Source of the DNA: a virus | Length of the DNA: 33,523 nt | Reading direction: 5' to 3' (one strand) | Virus record (IMG/VR): IMGVR_UViG_3300009505_000044 | Location: 1 to 33,523 of that record | In this document: positions 25,030 through 31,282 of the stretch, piece by piece | Layout: every line of letters starts with the position of its first letter | How positions within the stretch are numbered: position 1 is the stretch's first letter | Made by a program: the position numbers and the translations under genes | Notes under the pieces: generated by a model | What the model was told of the DNA's origin: nothing | Database searches by the model: none | What the model saw: the letters and a program-made list of their open reading frames with translations, nothing else

Positions 25030-25045
25030 TAAATAATTTATCACT
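25025..25045. promoter_or_regulatory. Perfect palindrome containing a late promoter box
   Basis: AGTGATAAAT / ATTTATCACT with one central A. It contains GATAAATA (25028-25035), the late-promoter variant also seen at 498. The start expected at 25041 gives a 16-base leader with AAGGA before the ATG at 25057. The dyad is at the end of gp41, so it could also act in RNA. Confidence 0.6.
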
Positions 25046-25056
25046 AAGGAATCAAA

Positions 25057-27438
25057 ATGTTTTTACGTCAGTTAATAGAACAGTCAGAAGGGTCTGAGTT
25101 TGATAAAAAACTTATAGATCTTTTTGGCGACGAGCAGGCAGCTAATCGTGCTATTGCTATGCTGCTATTTTCTGTTAGTCCGAATCTTATGTACAATAAG
25201 TTTACAGCAACTGACGATCATAAGTCAGACATGATATCAGCATTTGCTCGCTATCCTAGAGTATCTAATTTATCAATGTTACTTAAACTGCTAAACTCCC
25301 ATTTAGCTAACGACTCGCAAAATTTACTAGTAAAAGAATACTATAATTTTTCAAAACAAGAAATTGCCGACGGCATGAAGCAAATTAAAGACGATCGCAA
25401 CAAAGGCGTAAGCGGAGTCGATCGTCTTTATAATTCTGATAGCTATGTAACACCGGCAGATAATCAAGTGCCGCTGACACCAACAAAGCCAGTAGACAAG
25501 CCAACTAGTGGCAGTTCTGGTTATTCTCATCGTAATGTTCCGTCTTTGGCAAAACGTGAGTTAGTAAAGCCGTATAAAGAATATTCAGACAAGCCAATTG
25601 ACCGGAGTGACTGGGATCCGTTTGATGTACCTCATTACGACATGATTCCAAAGTATCCCGAGGGGGCAAACGTATCTGGTGTTTACGGTAACATCTCAGA
25701 CGGCGACACACTATACAAAGCTTACGTAAAGTATGTTGTTGGTATTGCGCTAGGCAGAAACCTTTCTGATCGCTTAGCAGTTTTTAATAACGACGCACGG
25801 GGTGAAAGCTTTCTACAAGCATCTATTGACAAAGATCCTTTTTATCCCGGCGACGTGGACATCAACCAAGCTATCAACATGTGGAACGATCAGACATCGT
25901 ACGCAAAAGGACAACAAAAAGGCAACATGGTTGCTGTGGGCGACGACTACGAATACTATCAATCTAAACTTCACCAGTTAACTGACATACCTAGATATAT
26001 GTGGATCACGCCTGAGCTAGCAGACATAGTGCGCAAGAACTATAAAGCAGATCAAGACGATGCTCGTGCAGGTGCTCTAGATGTAGGTCTTTCTAGCACA
26101 GGTCCTCAACGTCGTACAGTAAACACTAGCACGCAGCAACATTGGGTTGAATATGATCTAGAAGTGTTTGCTGCTAATCTAGACACGCTGAATAAACTAG
26201 GCGGTAGTGATAAACTAAACACTATTAAAGATCCTATGCTACAGCTAGCAATGATGGGCGATCCGAGACAAAAGAAGATTGCAAAATACGGTAGATGGGA
26301 TCAAGTAAGATTTGAAGTAACTCCTACAGGTTACCTCGGAGTATATAAAAATAGCGTCGGTACTGGCGACAGCAAATCTGGTGATAGCACAGCAGTAACA
26401 CTAATGGATCGAGCGCTTGGCTTAGATCAAACTGCTATATCTAAAACACTAGCACACGAAATGCGACACAGAGCATTTCAAATGATTATGGCTATTCCAG
26501 AGCTACGTGACGCAATGCCAGATGACCTGCGCAAAGGCGGAGTATGGTGGAATAGCTGGGGAGGTCTATGGGATAAGTCAGACAAAGGTGCAACTGCTGA
26601 GCACGCTATGATTTACACAATGGACTGGGGAACACAGGTTCCGAACCGTCGAATGTCATTCTTTGATAACGACCTGTTCAATACACAAGATTATCCACTT
26701 AGCTACTGGCGTGACCTTTACTACAAAACAAGCAAGGTAGTCGGCGACTTCCTAAAGAAAGTTGGCGCAAAAGAAATTACGCCAGCTAACTTAGATGTAA
26801 TAGATCCTGACAACCCAGAGCGCAACGAACAACGTGACAATGCAAACGCAACTCTATTACAGCTAACACCCGGCCTAGCCGAAATGTATCGTTATATTAT
26901 CGAAACAGGACAACTGCCTGCGCTGGAAGCTGTTGAAGATGTTTATAACTTTTTTGATAAGCTTGCTACTATACAAGGTGAGATGGCACTAAAAATACAG
27001 TATAGAAAACAGCTAGTAGGACGCATATCTCATCTGCTAGGCGATCTTAAATACGGTGATTTTGCCAGGGCGCACAAAATGGGTATTCCTCGGGCTAAAG
27101 AAACTTTAAAACAGTTTCAGAAAAAATCAGTAGAAGAACTAGCTAGGGAAGAAAGATTTGGATTATTAAACCCTGTTAGGACTGTAGCTGAGATGATCGA
27201 TAGGTATGTAAAAATAGTTGATGACATTGAAGCTGGACTAAATCAGTTCCAAGATGTTACTATACTTCGACCGAGCGTATTCCGATCTAAACTCAGCAAA
27301 GGTGAAATTAAGCCTGTGTCGTTTGGAGAAATCAAAAAGTTATTGCCGTACACGCTAGGTGATCTGCCAGACTACAACAGCGGTTTTACTGCGACAGACG
27401 ACGCACCGTTAGACCAAATACCGTATGTTCCAGAGTAA
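25057..27438 (+). CDS. Large late protein with HExxH metalloprotease motif
   Basis: 793 residues. The N-terminus MFLRQLIEQSEG resembles capsid-targeting peptides of T4 internal proteins, with LIE as a possible prohead-protease site. At residues 467-471 lies HEMRH in SKTLAHEMRHRAFQMIM, a zinc metalloprotease signature. E515-H516 in GATAEHAMIY is a candidate third ligand about 45 residues on. The region between is unlike a named family. Residues about 120-175 are a Pro/Ser-rich linker, and the C-terminus (about 640-760) is helical. A late promoter variant precedes it. I infer a virion or injected protease; catalysis is not shown. Confidence 0.7.
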   Translation: MFLRQLIEQSEGSEFDKKLIDLFGDEQAANRAIAMLLFSVSPNLMYNKFTATDDHKSDMISAFARYPRVSNLSMLLKLLNSHLANDSQNLLVKEYYNFSKQEIADGMKQIKDDRNKGVSGVDRLYNSDSYVTPADNQVPLTPTKPVDKPTSGSSGYSHRNVPSLAKRELVKPYKEYSDKPIDRSDWDPFDVPHYDMIPKYPEGANVSGVYGNISDGDTLYKAYVKYVVGIALGRNLSDRLAVFNNDARGESFLQASIDKDPFYPGDVDINQAINMWNDQTSYAKGQQKGNMVAVGDDYEYYQSKLHQLTDIPRYMWITPELADIVRKNYKADQDDARAGALDVGLSSTGPQRRTVNTSTQQHWVEYDLEVFAANLDTLNKLGGSDKLNTIKDPMLQLAMMGDPRQKKIAKYGRWDQVRFEVTPTGYLGVYKNSVGTGDSKSGDSTAVTLMDRALGLDQTAISKTLAHEMRHRAFQMIMAIPELRDAMPDDLRKGGVWWNSWGGLWDKSDKGATAEHAMIYTMDWGTQVPNRRMSFFDNDLFNTQDYPLSYWRDLYYKTSKVVGDFLKKVGAKEITPANLDVIDPDNPERNEQRDNANATLLQLTPGLAEMYRYIIETGQLPALEAVEDVYNFFDKLATIQGEMALKIQYRKQLVGRISHLLGDLKYGDFARAHKMGIPRAKETLKQFQKKSVEELAREERFGLLNPVRTVAEMIDRYVKIVDDIEAGLNQFQDVTILRPSVFRSKLSKGEIKPVSFGEIKKLLPYTLGDLPDYNSGFTATDDAPLDQIPYVPE

Positions 27439-27449
27439 AAAATTCATAA

Positions 27450-27465
27450 TAGTATCATTATACTA
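27450..27465 (+). terminator. Small hairpin after the HExxH gene
   Basis: TAGTAT / ATACTA with a CATT loop, 12 bases past the stop at 27438. Only AT-rich, without a U-tract, so a weak candidate. Confidence 0.3.
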
Positions 27466-27519
27466 CGCAGCTATATAGGAAAAATTTTACACACGCCAGG
27501 TCGTGCGGTATAAAACAAC

Positions 27520-27571
27520 ACGTTAAAATACCCCGTAAGACGTGGTTGTATTTTTTAGACTATTTTAACGT
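27520..27571 (+). terminator. Inverted repeat, possible terminator for the HExxH gene
   Basis: ACGTTAAAATA at 27520-27530 is repeated inverted at 27561-27571. Nested inside, AAAATAC (27525-27531) can pair with GTATTTT (27548-27554) followed by TTTTTT, which resembles an AT-rich rho-independent terminator. The strand it serves could be either; the nested version suits the plus strand. Confidence 0.4.
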
Positions 27572-27779
27572 CGTCGAAGCTGCTAATGATCAGCGCAGCA
27601 ATGCTAGCGTCACGCTCGGATTCAAACAGTATTTGATTATATGCTATTGCTTCGCTCTCAATGTTGTGATTGACAAACAAGTAGTCTACTAGACTCTGAA
27701 TACGTATGCCGAAGCTGTACTCTGCAAATAAGTCAACAATAGGATGCGGATCGATCATTGTTATAATTAAAGCAGTCAT
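27555..27779 (-). CDS. Small hypothetical protein
   Basis: 74 residues on the minus strand, downstream of the 434-residue gene but after its terminator. The composition is sensible (FAEYSFGIRIQSLVDYLFVN, ESERDASIAALIISSFDDV) but no ribosome site is clear; an internal ATG at 27758 is an alternative start. Unknown function. It could be a chance frame. Confidence 0.4.
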   Translation of the reverse strand: MTALIITMIDPHPIVDLFAEYSFGIRIQSLVDYLFVNHNIESEAIAYNQILFESERDASIAALIISSFDDVKIV

Positions 27780-27793
27780 ACAAGTAGTTATTC

Positions 27794-27827
27794 AAAAAAA
27801 TAGGGGGTGCCCTAAGACAACCCCCTA
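27794..27827 (-). terminator. Rho-independent terminator of the minus-strand late unit
   Basis: TAGGGGGT / ACCCCCTA form an 8-bp stem with an 11-base loop. On the minus strand it is followed by TTTTTTT (27800-27794). It sits 25 bases after the stop of the 27852 gene and is clearly oriented for it. Confidence 0.9.
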
Positions 27828-27851
27828 AGTTTCGCCCTCTCCCGGTGTTTC

Positions 27852-29156
27852 TTATTCTGCTTCGAGCCTTGCTCGTAATGCTTCCATTCTTTGCGTTAGT
27901 TCTTCTTCGTCTACAGGCTGGTAATTGCCTGTCCGAACAAAATCTTTTAGTGCGTTTATTTGTTCACCAGTAAGATCTGCTAACCATGCTGCTTGATTAC
28001 CAAAGCCTTCTTTAATGTACGCACGCATACGCTTTACGCTCTCACGGTCATTATCTGTAGGCTCTTGGATAGCAATCACTACATCACTAGCTGTCATGCC
28101 AGTTGTTACTCCAAACACTGATGCCGGAACAAACACAAACGCTACACGAAAAGCCTTTTGCATAACCGTTTCAAGAGCATTCAACGGCTTGCCAGTAAAT
28201 ACACTTAATTCATGCGGCTGATAGTTTGCCTTGTAGTAGTCGCCCATATCGCCTGGTTCTTTTGTCAGCGCAGCTTTGCCCTTCTTACTTGGTTTAATGT
28301 TAGGATCTATAGGTTCAGCTTGAGGTTTTTCAAGACGTGGCATGTTGTCTAGGTCTAGGATGTCATCCTTTCTCCGACTGGATTGAGGTTTTTCAAGTTG
28401 TGGCATGTATTCCATGTCTCTGCGAAACTGCTTTAGCTCATCAGCCTTACGTGCTTTGGCTTTTTGCTTGGCTCCTCTGCCTAGCAGTCTAGCTGCTAGT
28501 GCCAACGGATTTTCATCTAGCTGTACGTCTTCTTCAACATCGTCACGTTGCTCTAGTGCTGCTGCAGCAACAAAACCCATCAAGCCGGCAGCCGCAGCAA
28601 TAGCAACAGTGTTGCGGACAACAACACTCACAGCTTCTACGTCAGTGGCATTAGCTGCTTTTTGAGCAGCCGCTTTGATTTCTCCAGCGTCTTTAACTGC
28701 TTCACGCCACACACGACGATTCATTGATTTAGCGTCTTCAACTTGTGCTTTGATACGTGTCATACGCTTGGCAAGCATACGCACTTGGTTAATACTAATA
28801 CCTGTGCTCTTGAGTGCATCACGCACCATGTCTTCTGGTAGTTGATCAATAGCACGCAGTAGGCCTTCAGCTTGATCAAGCTGAGTAAGTATCTGTCGAC
28901 GATCTTTTAGATTTTTCACTGCTTTGAGCACAGTAATGCGCTGTGCAATCTCAGCGTCAATGCCGGGCGGCAATTCTGTAGCAGGTGTTAGCGCACGGCT
29001 GCTTGGAATAATGTCGTCCTCTGGATCTGGCATAATTCTAGCTGTTTTTTTGCTGCCCTGTCCAAGACTTGCTGCTGCTCGCATAGCAGTACTCAGTGGG
29101 TTTTCATTTAGTTGACTTTCTACCAACTGAATGTGTTTTTTGAGATCGTCACTCAT
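27852..29156 (-). CDS. Membrane-associated late protein with duplicated N-terminal motif
   Basis: 434 residues. The N-terminus (DLKKHIQLVESQLNENPLST) has LVE, a fit to prohead protease sites. The unit QLNENPLSTAMRAAA at 15-29 recurs as QLDENPLALAARLLG at 212-226, each followed by a Gly/Lys/Arg-rich stretch. A hydrophobic Ala/Val segment at about 176-201 (VSVVVRNTVAIAAAAGLMGF) and another at about 337-352 could insert in a membrane. A MPxLEKPQ motif occurs twice (251, 272). An exact late promoter with a canonical AAGGAG leads it. I infer a virion-internal or injected membrane protein. No family is recognised. Confidence 0.68.
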   Translation of the reverse strand: MSDDLKKHIQLVESQLNENPLSTAMRAAASLGQGSKKTARIMPDPEDDIIPSSRALTPATELPPGIDAEIAQRITVLKAVKNLKDRRQILTQLDQAEGLLRAIDQLPEDMVRDALKSTGISINQVRMLAKRMTRIKAQVEDAKSMNRRVWREAVKDAGEIKAAAQKAANATDVEAVSVVVRNTVAIAAAAGLMGFVAAAALEQRDDVEEDVQLDENPLALAARLLGRGAKQKAKARKADELKQFRRDMEYMPQLEKPQSSRRKDDILDLDNMPRLEKPQAEPIDPNIKPSKKGKAALTKEPGDMGDYYKANYQPHELSVFTGKPLNALETVMQKAFRVAFVFVPASVFGVTTGMTASDVVIAIQEPTDNDRESVKRMRAYIKEGFGNQAAWLADLTGEQINALKDFVRTGNYQPVDEEELTQRMEALRARLEAE

Positions 29157-29174
29157 TATATACTCCTTATTGAG

Positions 29175-29182
29175 TATTTATA
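29175..29182 (-). promoter_or_regulatory. T4-type late promoter, exact TATAAATA (minus strand)
   Basis: TATAAATA on the minus strand, followed at the T4 spacing by a start near 29169 and AAGGAG just before the ATG at 29156. A clean late-promoter and ribosome-site pair for the 434-residue gene. Confidence 0.8.
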
Positions 29183-29197
29183 AGAAGTTCAGACGTT

Positions 29198-29308
29198 TTA
29201 CAGTGATAGATGAGGCAACAGCAGTTGACTACCCCACACGTAGACAACAAAGATCACTGTTAGCCCGGTCAACACTGCAATGATAGCACGGTGCACAAAG
29301 CTACGCAT
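29198..29308 (-). CDS. 36-residue single-pass membrane protein
   Basis: Starts two bases after the stop of the 29311 gene on the same strand. The product (MRSFVHRAIIAVLTGLTVIF and on) has a positively charged start and one long hydrophobic span, then a short polar end. Translationally coupled to the coiled-coil membrane gene. A role in lysis or membrane remodelling is possible from size and neighbours only. Confidence 0.6.
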   Translation of the reverse strand: MRSFVHRAIIAVLTGLTVIFVVYVWGSQLLLPHLSL

Positions 29309-29310
29309 AG

Positions 29311-29697
29311 CTACATGCCATCTTTAGAATTGTAGCTGTGCGGATCAGCTGACCCTGACAGATCCTGCCTTAGTGGTGCTACTATATAACGAAGCTGTAT
29401 TTCCACACCTTGTACCTGTCTTTCAACTTGTGACACTCTATTTTGCAGTAGAATTTGATTGCTTTGAACCCCGTCAACAGTGTCAACCACATCTGTGATA
29501 GCAGATTGATTGTCACGAATATCACGCTCGTCATTGACCAACCGTTCAACCGACACTCTCTCAGTCAACGCTGCCACGTCCCGCTCAATAGTACTCACAG
29601 TTTGACTCTGCTGAGCAAAGAACCATATTGCTGCTGAGCTCTGCATGATAATAGCAACTACAAGCGCAATAGGTAATCTTAGTTTCGAAACATCCAT
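29311..29697 (-). CDS. Membrane-anchored coiled-coil protein, spanin-like topology
   Basis: 128 residues with an excellent TGGAGGG ribosome site. Residues about 8-28 (LPIALVVAIIMQSSAAIWFF) form an N-terminal membrane anchor, followed by about 80 residues of heptad-like sequence (TIERDVAALTERVSVERLVN, QILLQNRVSQVERQVQGVEI). This layout is that of an inner-membrane spanin (Rz type) or of a T4-type membrane coiled-coil protein. No partner lipoprotein with a lipobox was found next to it, so the lysis role is unproven. The small membrane gene follows immediately. Confidence 0.65.
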   Translation of the reverse strand: MDVSKLRLPIALVVAIIMQSSAAIWFFAQQSQTVSTIERDVAALTERVSVERLVNDERDIRDNQSAITDVVDTVDGVQSNQILLQNRVSQVERQVQGVEIQLRYIVAPLRQDLSGSADPHSYNSKDGM

Positions 29698-29747
29698 TTG
29701 AGAGCCCTCCAGTTAACAAATAGCACTTGTATTTAACCGAATCCACG

Positions 29748-29792
29748 GGGTTAGCTTGCGTTCAAAATATTTTTTGCCAGGGTTAGCTCGCG
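29748..29792. repeat. Two 13-bp direct repeats in the divergent intergenic region
   Basis: GGGTTAGCTTGCG at 29748-29760 and GGGTTAGCTCGCG at 29780-29792, period 32 bases, about three helical turns. They lie between the divergent genes at 29697 and 29841 with several GTTAA-containing words around them, and could be regulator sites. Confidence 0.55.
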
Positions 29793-29828
29793 GCGTTGAT
29801 AATTTTTATCCCCGTTAACCAGCAGCTA

Positions 29829-29834
29829 TATAAT
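29829..29834 (+). promoter_or_regulatory. TATAAT -10 box placing the start at an ATG
   Basis: TATAAT with the ATG at 29841 at the expected start position. The -35 region (TTATCC) is poor, so this promoter is less sure than those at 13182 and 22466. Confidence 0.4.
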
Positions 29835-29840
29835 ACTGTT

Positions 29841-30083
29841 ATGAAAAGTCAAACTACACAATTTCTCGAATGGGCACAGATGCTAACTGGCTGTTCAGCT
29901 GCACTGATTGTAAGCTTGAACTTGGGCAACACTTGGGTATTCTGGGCTATGGTGCTGTTTGTGATCAAAGACTCAATGATGGGTGTGTTTGCTACACTAA
30001 ACAGTTACCCTGGCATCATAACAAGCTCAGTGATATATGTGATCATTGATCTAATTGGAGTATGGCGTTGGCTACCAGTATAG
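29841..30083 (+). CDS. Small multi-pass membrane protein
   Basis: 80 residues from ATG 29841. Hydrophobic spans at about 16-28, 30-50 and 57-76 (WVFWAMVLFVIKDSMMGVFA, GIITSSVIYVIIDLIGVWRW). The YPGIITSSVIYVIIDLIGVW end has a loose likeness to the C-termini of PnuC-type transporters, and the size also fits a holin. Neither is secure. It overlaps the next gene by 22 bases. Confidence 0.6.
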   Translation: MKSQTTQFLEWAQMLTGCSAALIVSLNLGNTWVFWAMVLFVIKDSMMGVFATLNSYPGIITSSVIYVIIDLIGVWRWLPV

Positions 30084-30373
30084 TACACTATACTAAAACT
30101 GTGCGTTCAGTATGGCTTGACAACCTAGCAAACACCTACTTGCCGCTAGAACCAGATGACGACTGTGCTGACAGTATGATTGACCTTATACCCGCTACAA
30201 CACAAGGTGGTAAACAGGTAGCTGAGTATTTGGCATGGCTGCGAGAGAACGGTGAATACACAGTCACGAGCACTGAGTACACTCGTGTATACATTACTGA
30301 ACAACAGATGACTTACGTACTGATGCGTTGGAACGGTATACGATACGCTACTGACAAATGGAAGACTGTATAA
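30062..30373 (+). CDS. Hypothetical protein
   Basis: 103 residues, soluble and mixed alpha/beta, with no recognised domain (AEYLAWLRENGEYTVTSTEY..VYITEQQMTYVLMRWNGI). GGAG lies close to the ATG at 30062 and a TTG at 30068 has better spacing, so the start is uncertain by two codons. Followed by strong hairpins at 30382-30455 that probably end its message. Confidence 0.6.
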   Translation: MALATSIVHYTKTVRSVWLDNLANTYLPLEPDDDCADSMIDLIPATTQGGKQVAEYLAWLRENGEYTVTSTEYTRVYITEQQMTYVLMRWNGIRYATDKWKTV

Positions 30374-30381
30374 CACTGTAT

Positions 30382-30431
30382 TAAGTGCTAGGAGTTTTCT
30401 GGCTTCGCCCGAAATTCCCCTTACGCACTTA
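30382..30431 (+). terminator. Long imperfect hairpin
   Basis: Outer stem TAAGTGC / GCACTTA, then a partly paired middle (AGGAGTTTTC with GAAATTCCCCT) and an inner GGC-TTC-GCC hairpin. It follows the 30373 stop within about 10 bases. No U-tract, so a structured RNA element is also possible. Confidence 0.45.
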
Positions 30432-30432
30432 T

Positions 30433-30455
30433 ACGCCAGCGCAAGCGCTAGGCGT
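30433..30455 (+). terminator. GC-rich hairpin, probable terminator
   Basis: ACGCC-AGCGC pairs with GCGCT-A-GGCGT with one bulged A and a tiny loop, followed by CTATTTCTT. Of the hairpins in this region it is the best terminator candidate for the 29841-30373 genes. Confidence 0.55.
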
Positions 30456-30486
30456 CTATTTCTTGAAGCCGGGAGAGCTACTACTA

Positions 30487-30502
30487 TGTAGAGCGCTCTA
30501 CA
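30487..30502. repeat. Perfect 16-bp palindrome
   Basis: TGTAGAGCGCTCTACA, perfectly symmetric. Immediately followed by ACCC-GAAAT-GGGT. May be a protein-binding site or hairpin. Confidence 0.6.
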
Positions 30503-30701
30503 CCCGAAATGGGTCTTACAGGGTAAAAAAATTTGCTGCGCAAAAAATTCTAGGGTAGTACTTATAGATTCGGGGTGGTGATTTTGTATCGGTGTATTTT
30601 AAATAAGCTTGTAATAGAGTTTTAGAGTTTTAAAAATTTTAAAGTTTTAGAGAAAAAGGCTTGTAGCTGTAGTATATAAAATTTTATGTATATTATATAC
30701 G

Positions 30702-30733
30702 CCCCCGCCCCCTGGTACACTATGCCCCGCCCC
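30702..30733 (-). other. Four C-runs: potential G-quadruplex on the minus strand
   Basis: C-runs of 5, 5, 4 and 4 at 30702-30706, 30708-30712, 30725-30728 and 30730-30733, so the minus strand carries G5-G5 and G4-G4 pairs separated by single bases and one 12-base loop. Unusual in an AT-rich region and just before the early array. Confidence 0.45.
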
Positions 30734-30790
30734 GAGAGAAAAATATTTTCAGCAAGCTAATTTTTTTTTAAAAAAGATTGATTTTTTCTC

Positions 30791-30819
30791 TTGACTTCTC
30801 AGCTCACACGTACTATATT
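30791..30819 (+). promoter_or_regulatory. Early promoter 1 (type II)
   Basis: TTGACT, 17-base spacer, TATATT. Preceded by CAGCAAGCTAA (30750-30760) and an A/T dyad. Leader ATAACAACACAGCAGAGAGCA leads to the ATG at 30855. Confidence 0.8.
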
Positions 30820-30854
30820 ATATACATAACAACACAGCAGAGAGCACGCACACT

Positions 30855-31142
30855 ATGAGAACTATTGCAGCTACTACTAAAACAGCCCGCAACTATGTAC
30901 GTAACACCCTTGCTACCAGCGACGTACGAGTAAGCGGCTCGTGGACTGACAACAACAGCATGCCTGGGCATCGCAACGTTACGTTCCGTGTTGAGTATGA
31001 CAAGCAGAGTGACATGAATGATGCGTTCAAACATATCGCAATGGGTCTTGCGTTTGAACGCATCCCTGTAAAGTATCGGGCTATCGGCTCCCGCGGCAAT
31101 GCTGCTTACTTGCGCCTCAATCGTGTGCCCTTCGAGGGCTAA
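30855..31142 (+). CDS. Early-cassette hypothetical protein 1
   Basis: 95 residues, basic. Rich in Arg and Asn with RNYVRNTLATSDVRVSGSWT, FRVEYDKQSDMNDAFKH and FERIPVKYRAIGSRGNAAYL. No domain is recognised. The purine-rich leader AGAGAG is a little far from the ATG. Bracketed by its own promoter and a strong terminator, it is the first of the array of short early genes, so a host-directed role is inferred. Confidence 0.68.
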   Translation: MRTIAATTKTARNYVRNTLATSDVRVSGSWTDNNSMPGHRNVTFRVEYDKQSDMNDAFKHIAMGLAFERIPVKYRAIGSRGNAAYLRLNRVPFEG

Positions 31143-31154
31143 GCTACAGTAGGC

Positions 31155-31181
31155 AAGGGGGAGTAAACAGCACTCCCCCTT
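31155..31181 (+). terminator. Terminator of early cassette 1
   Basis: AAGGGGGAGT / ACTCCCCCTT, a 10-bp perfect stem with a 7-base loop. The conserved box TTCAGCACGCTTAA begins at its 3' end (31180). Confidence 0.85.
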
Positions 31182-31222
31182 CAGCACGCTTAACGTTTAT
31201 CTAAAAGTTTAAACGATAGTTG

Positions 31223-31258
31223 TTGACTCTTGTATCAATAGAGTTTATATTAATAAAC
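31223..31258 (+). promoter_or_regulatory. Early promoter 2 (type I) with dyad over the -10
   Basis: TTGACT (31223), 17-base spacer, TATATT (31246-31251). GTTTAT / ATAAAC (31243-31258) form an inverted repeat across the -10 and start point, a plausible operator. Confidence 0.8.
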
Positions 31259-31282
31259 ATAACAGCAAAGAGAGCACACACC

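Larger units (their letters stand above)
30374..30854 (+). other. Structured noncoding region of about 480 bases
   Basis: No gene fits here. From left to right it holds a long imperfect hairpin (30382-30431), a strong GC hairpin (30433-30455), a 16-base palindrome (30487-30502), a small ACCC/GGGT hairpin (30502-30514), a TTTGC/GCAAA hairpin (30532-30544), an AT-rich tract with A/T homopolymer runs (30600-30700), a C-run cluster (30702-30733), and then the first early-promoter unit. It could hold terminators, a small RNA or an origin. Confidence 0.6.

Noticed and set aside
29728-29736. GTTAAATAC on the minus strand as a late promoter for the 29311 gene
   Set aside because: Two mismatches to the consensus and a long leader; weak compared with the clear sites at 29175 and 21375.
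30382-30455. tRNA-like folding of the hairpins after 30373
   Set aside because: No anticodon arm, T-loop or acceptor end could be matched; they read as simple hairpins.
31220-31282. Upstream extension of two early ORFs giving the shared peptide MLTLVSIE...ILINITAKR
   Set aside because: The shared peptide is just the translated promoter repeat (also at 31546-31608). Real starts are the ATGs at 31283 and 31609 after the leader.
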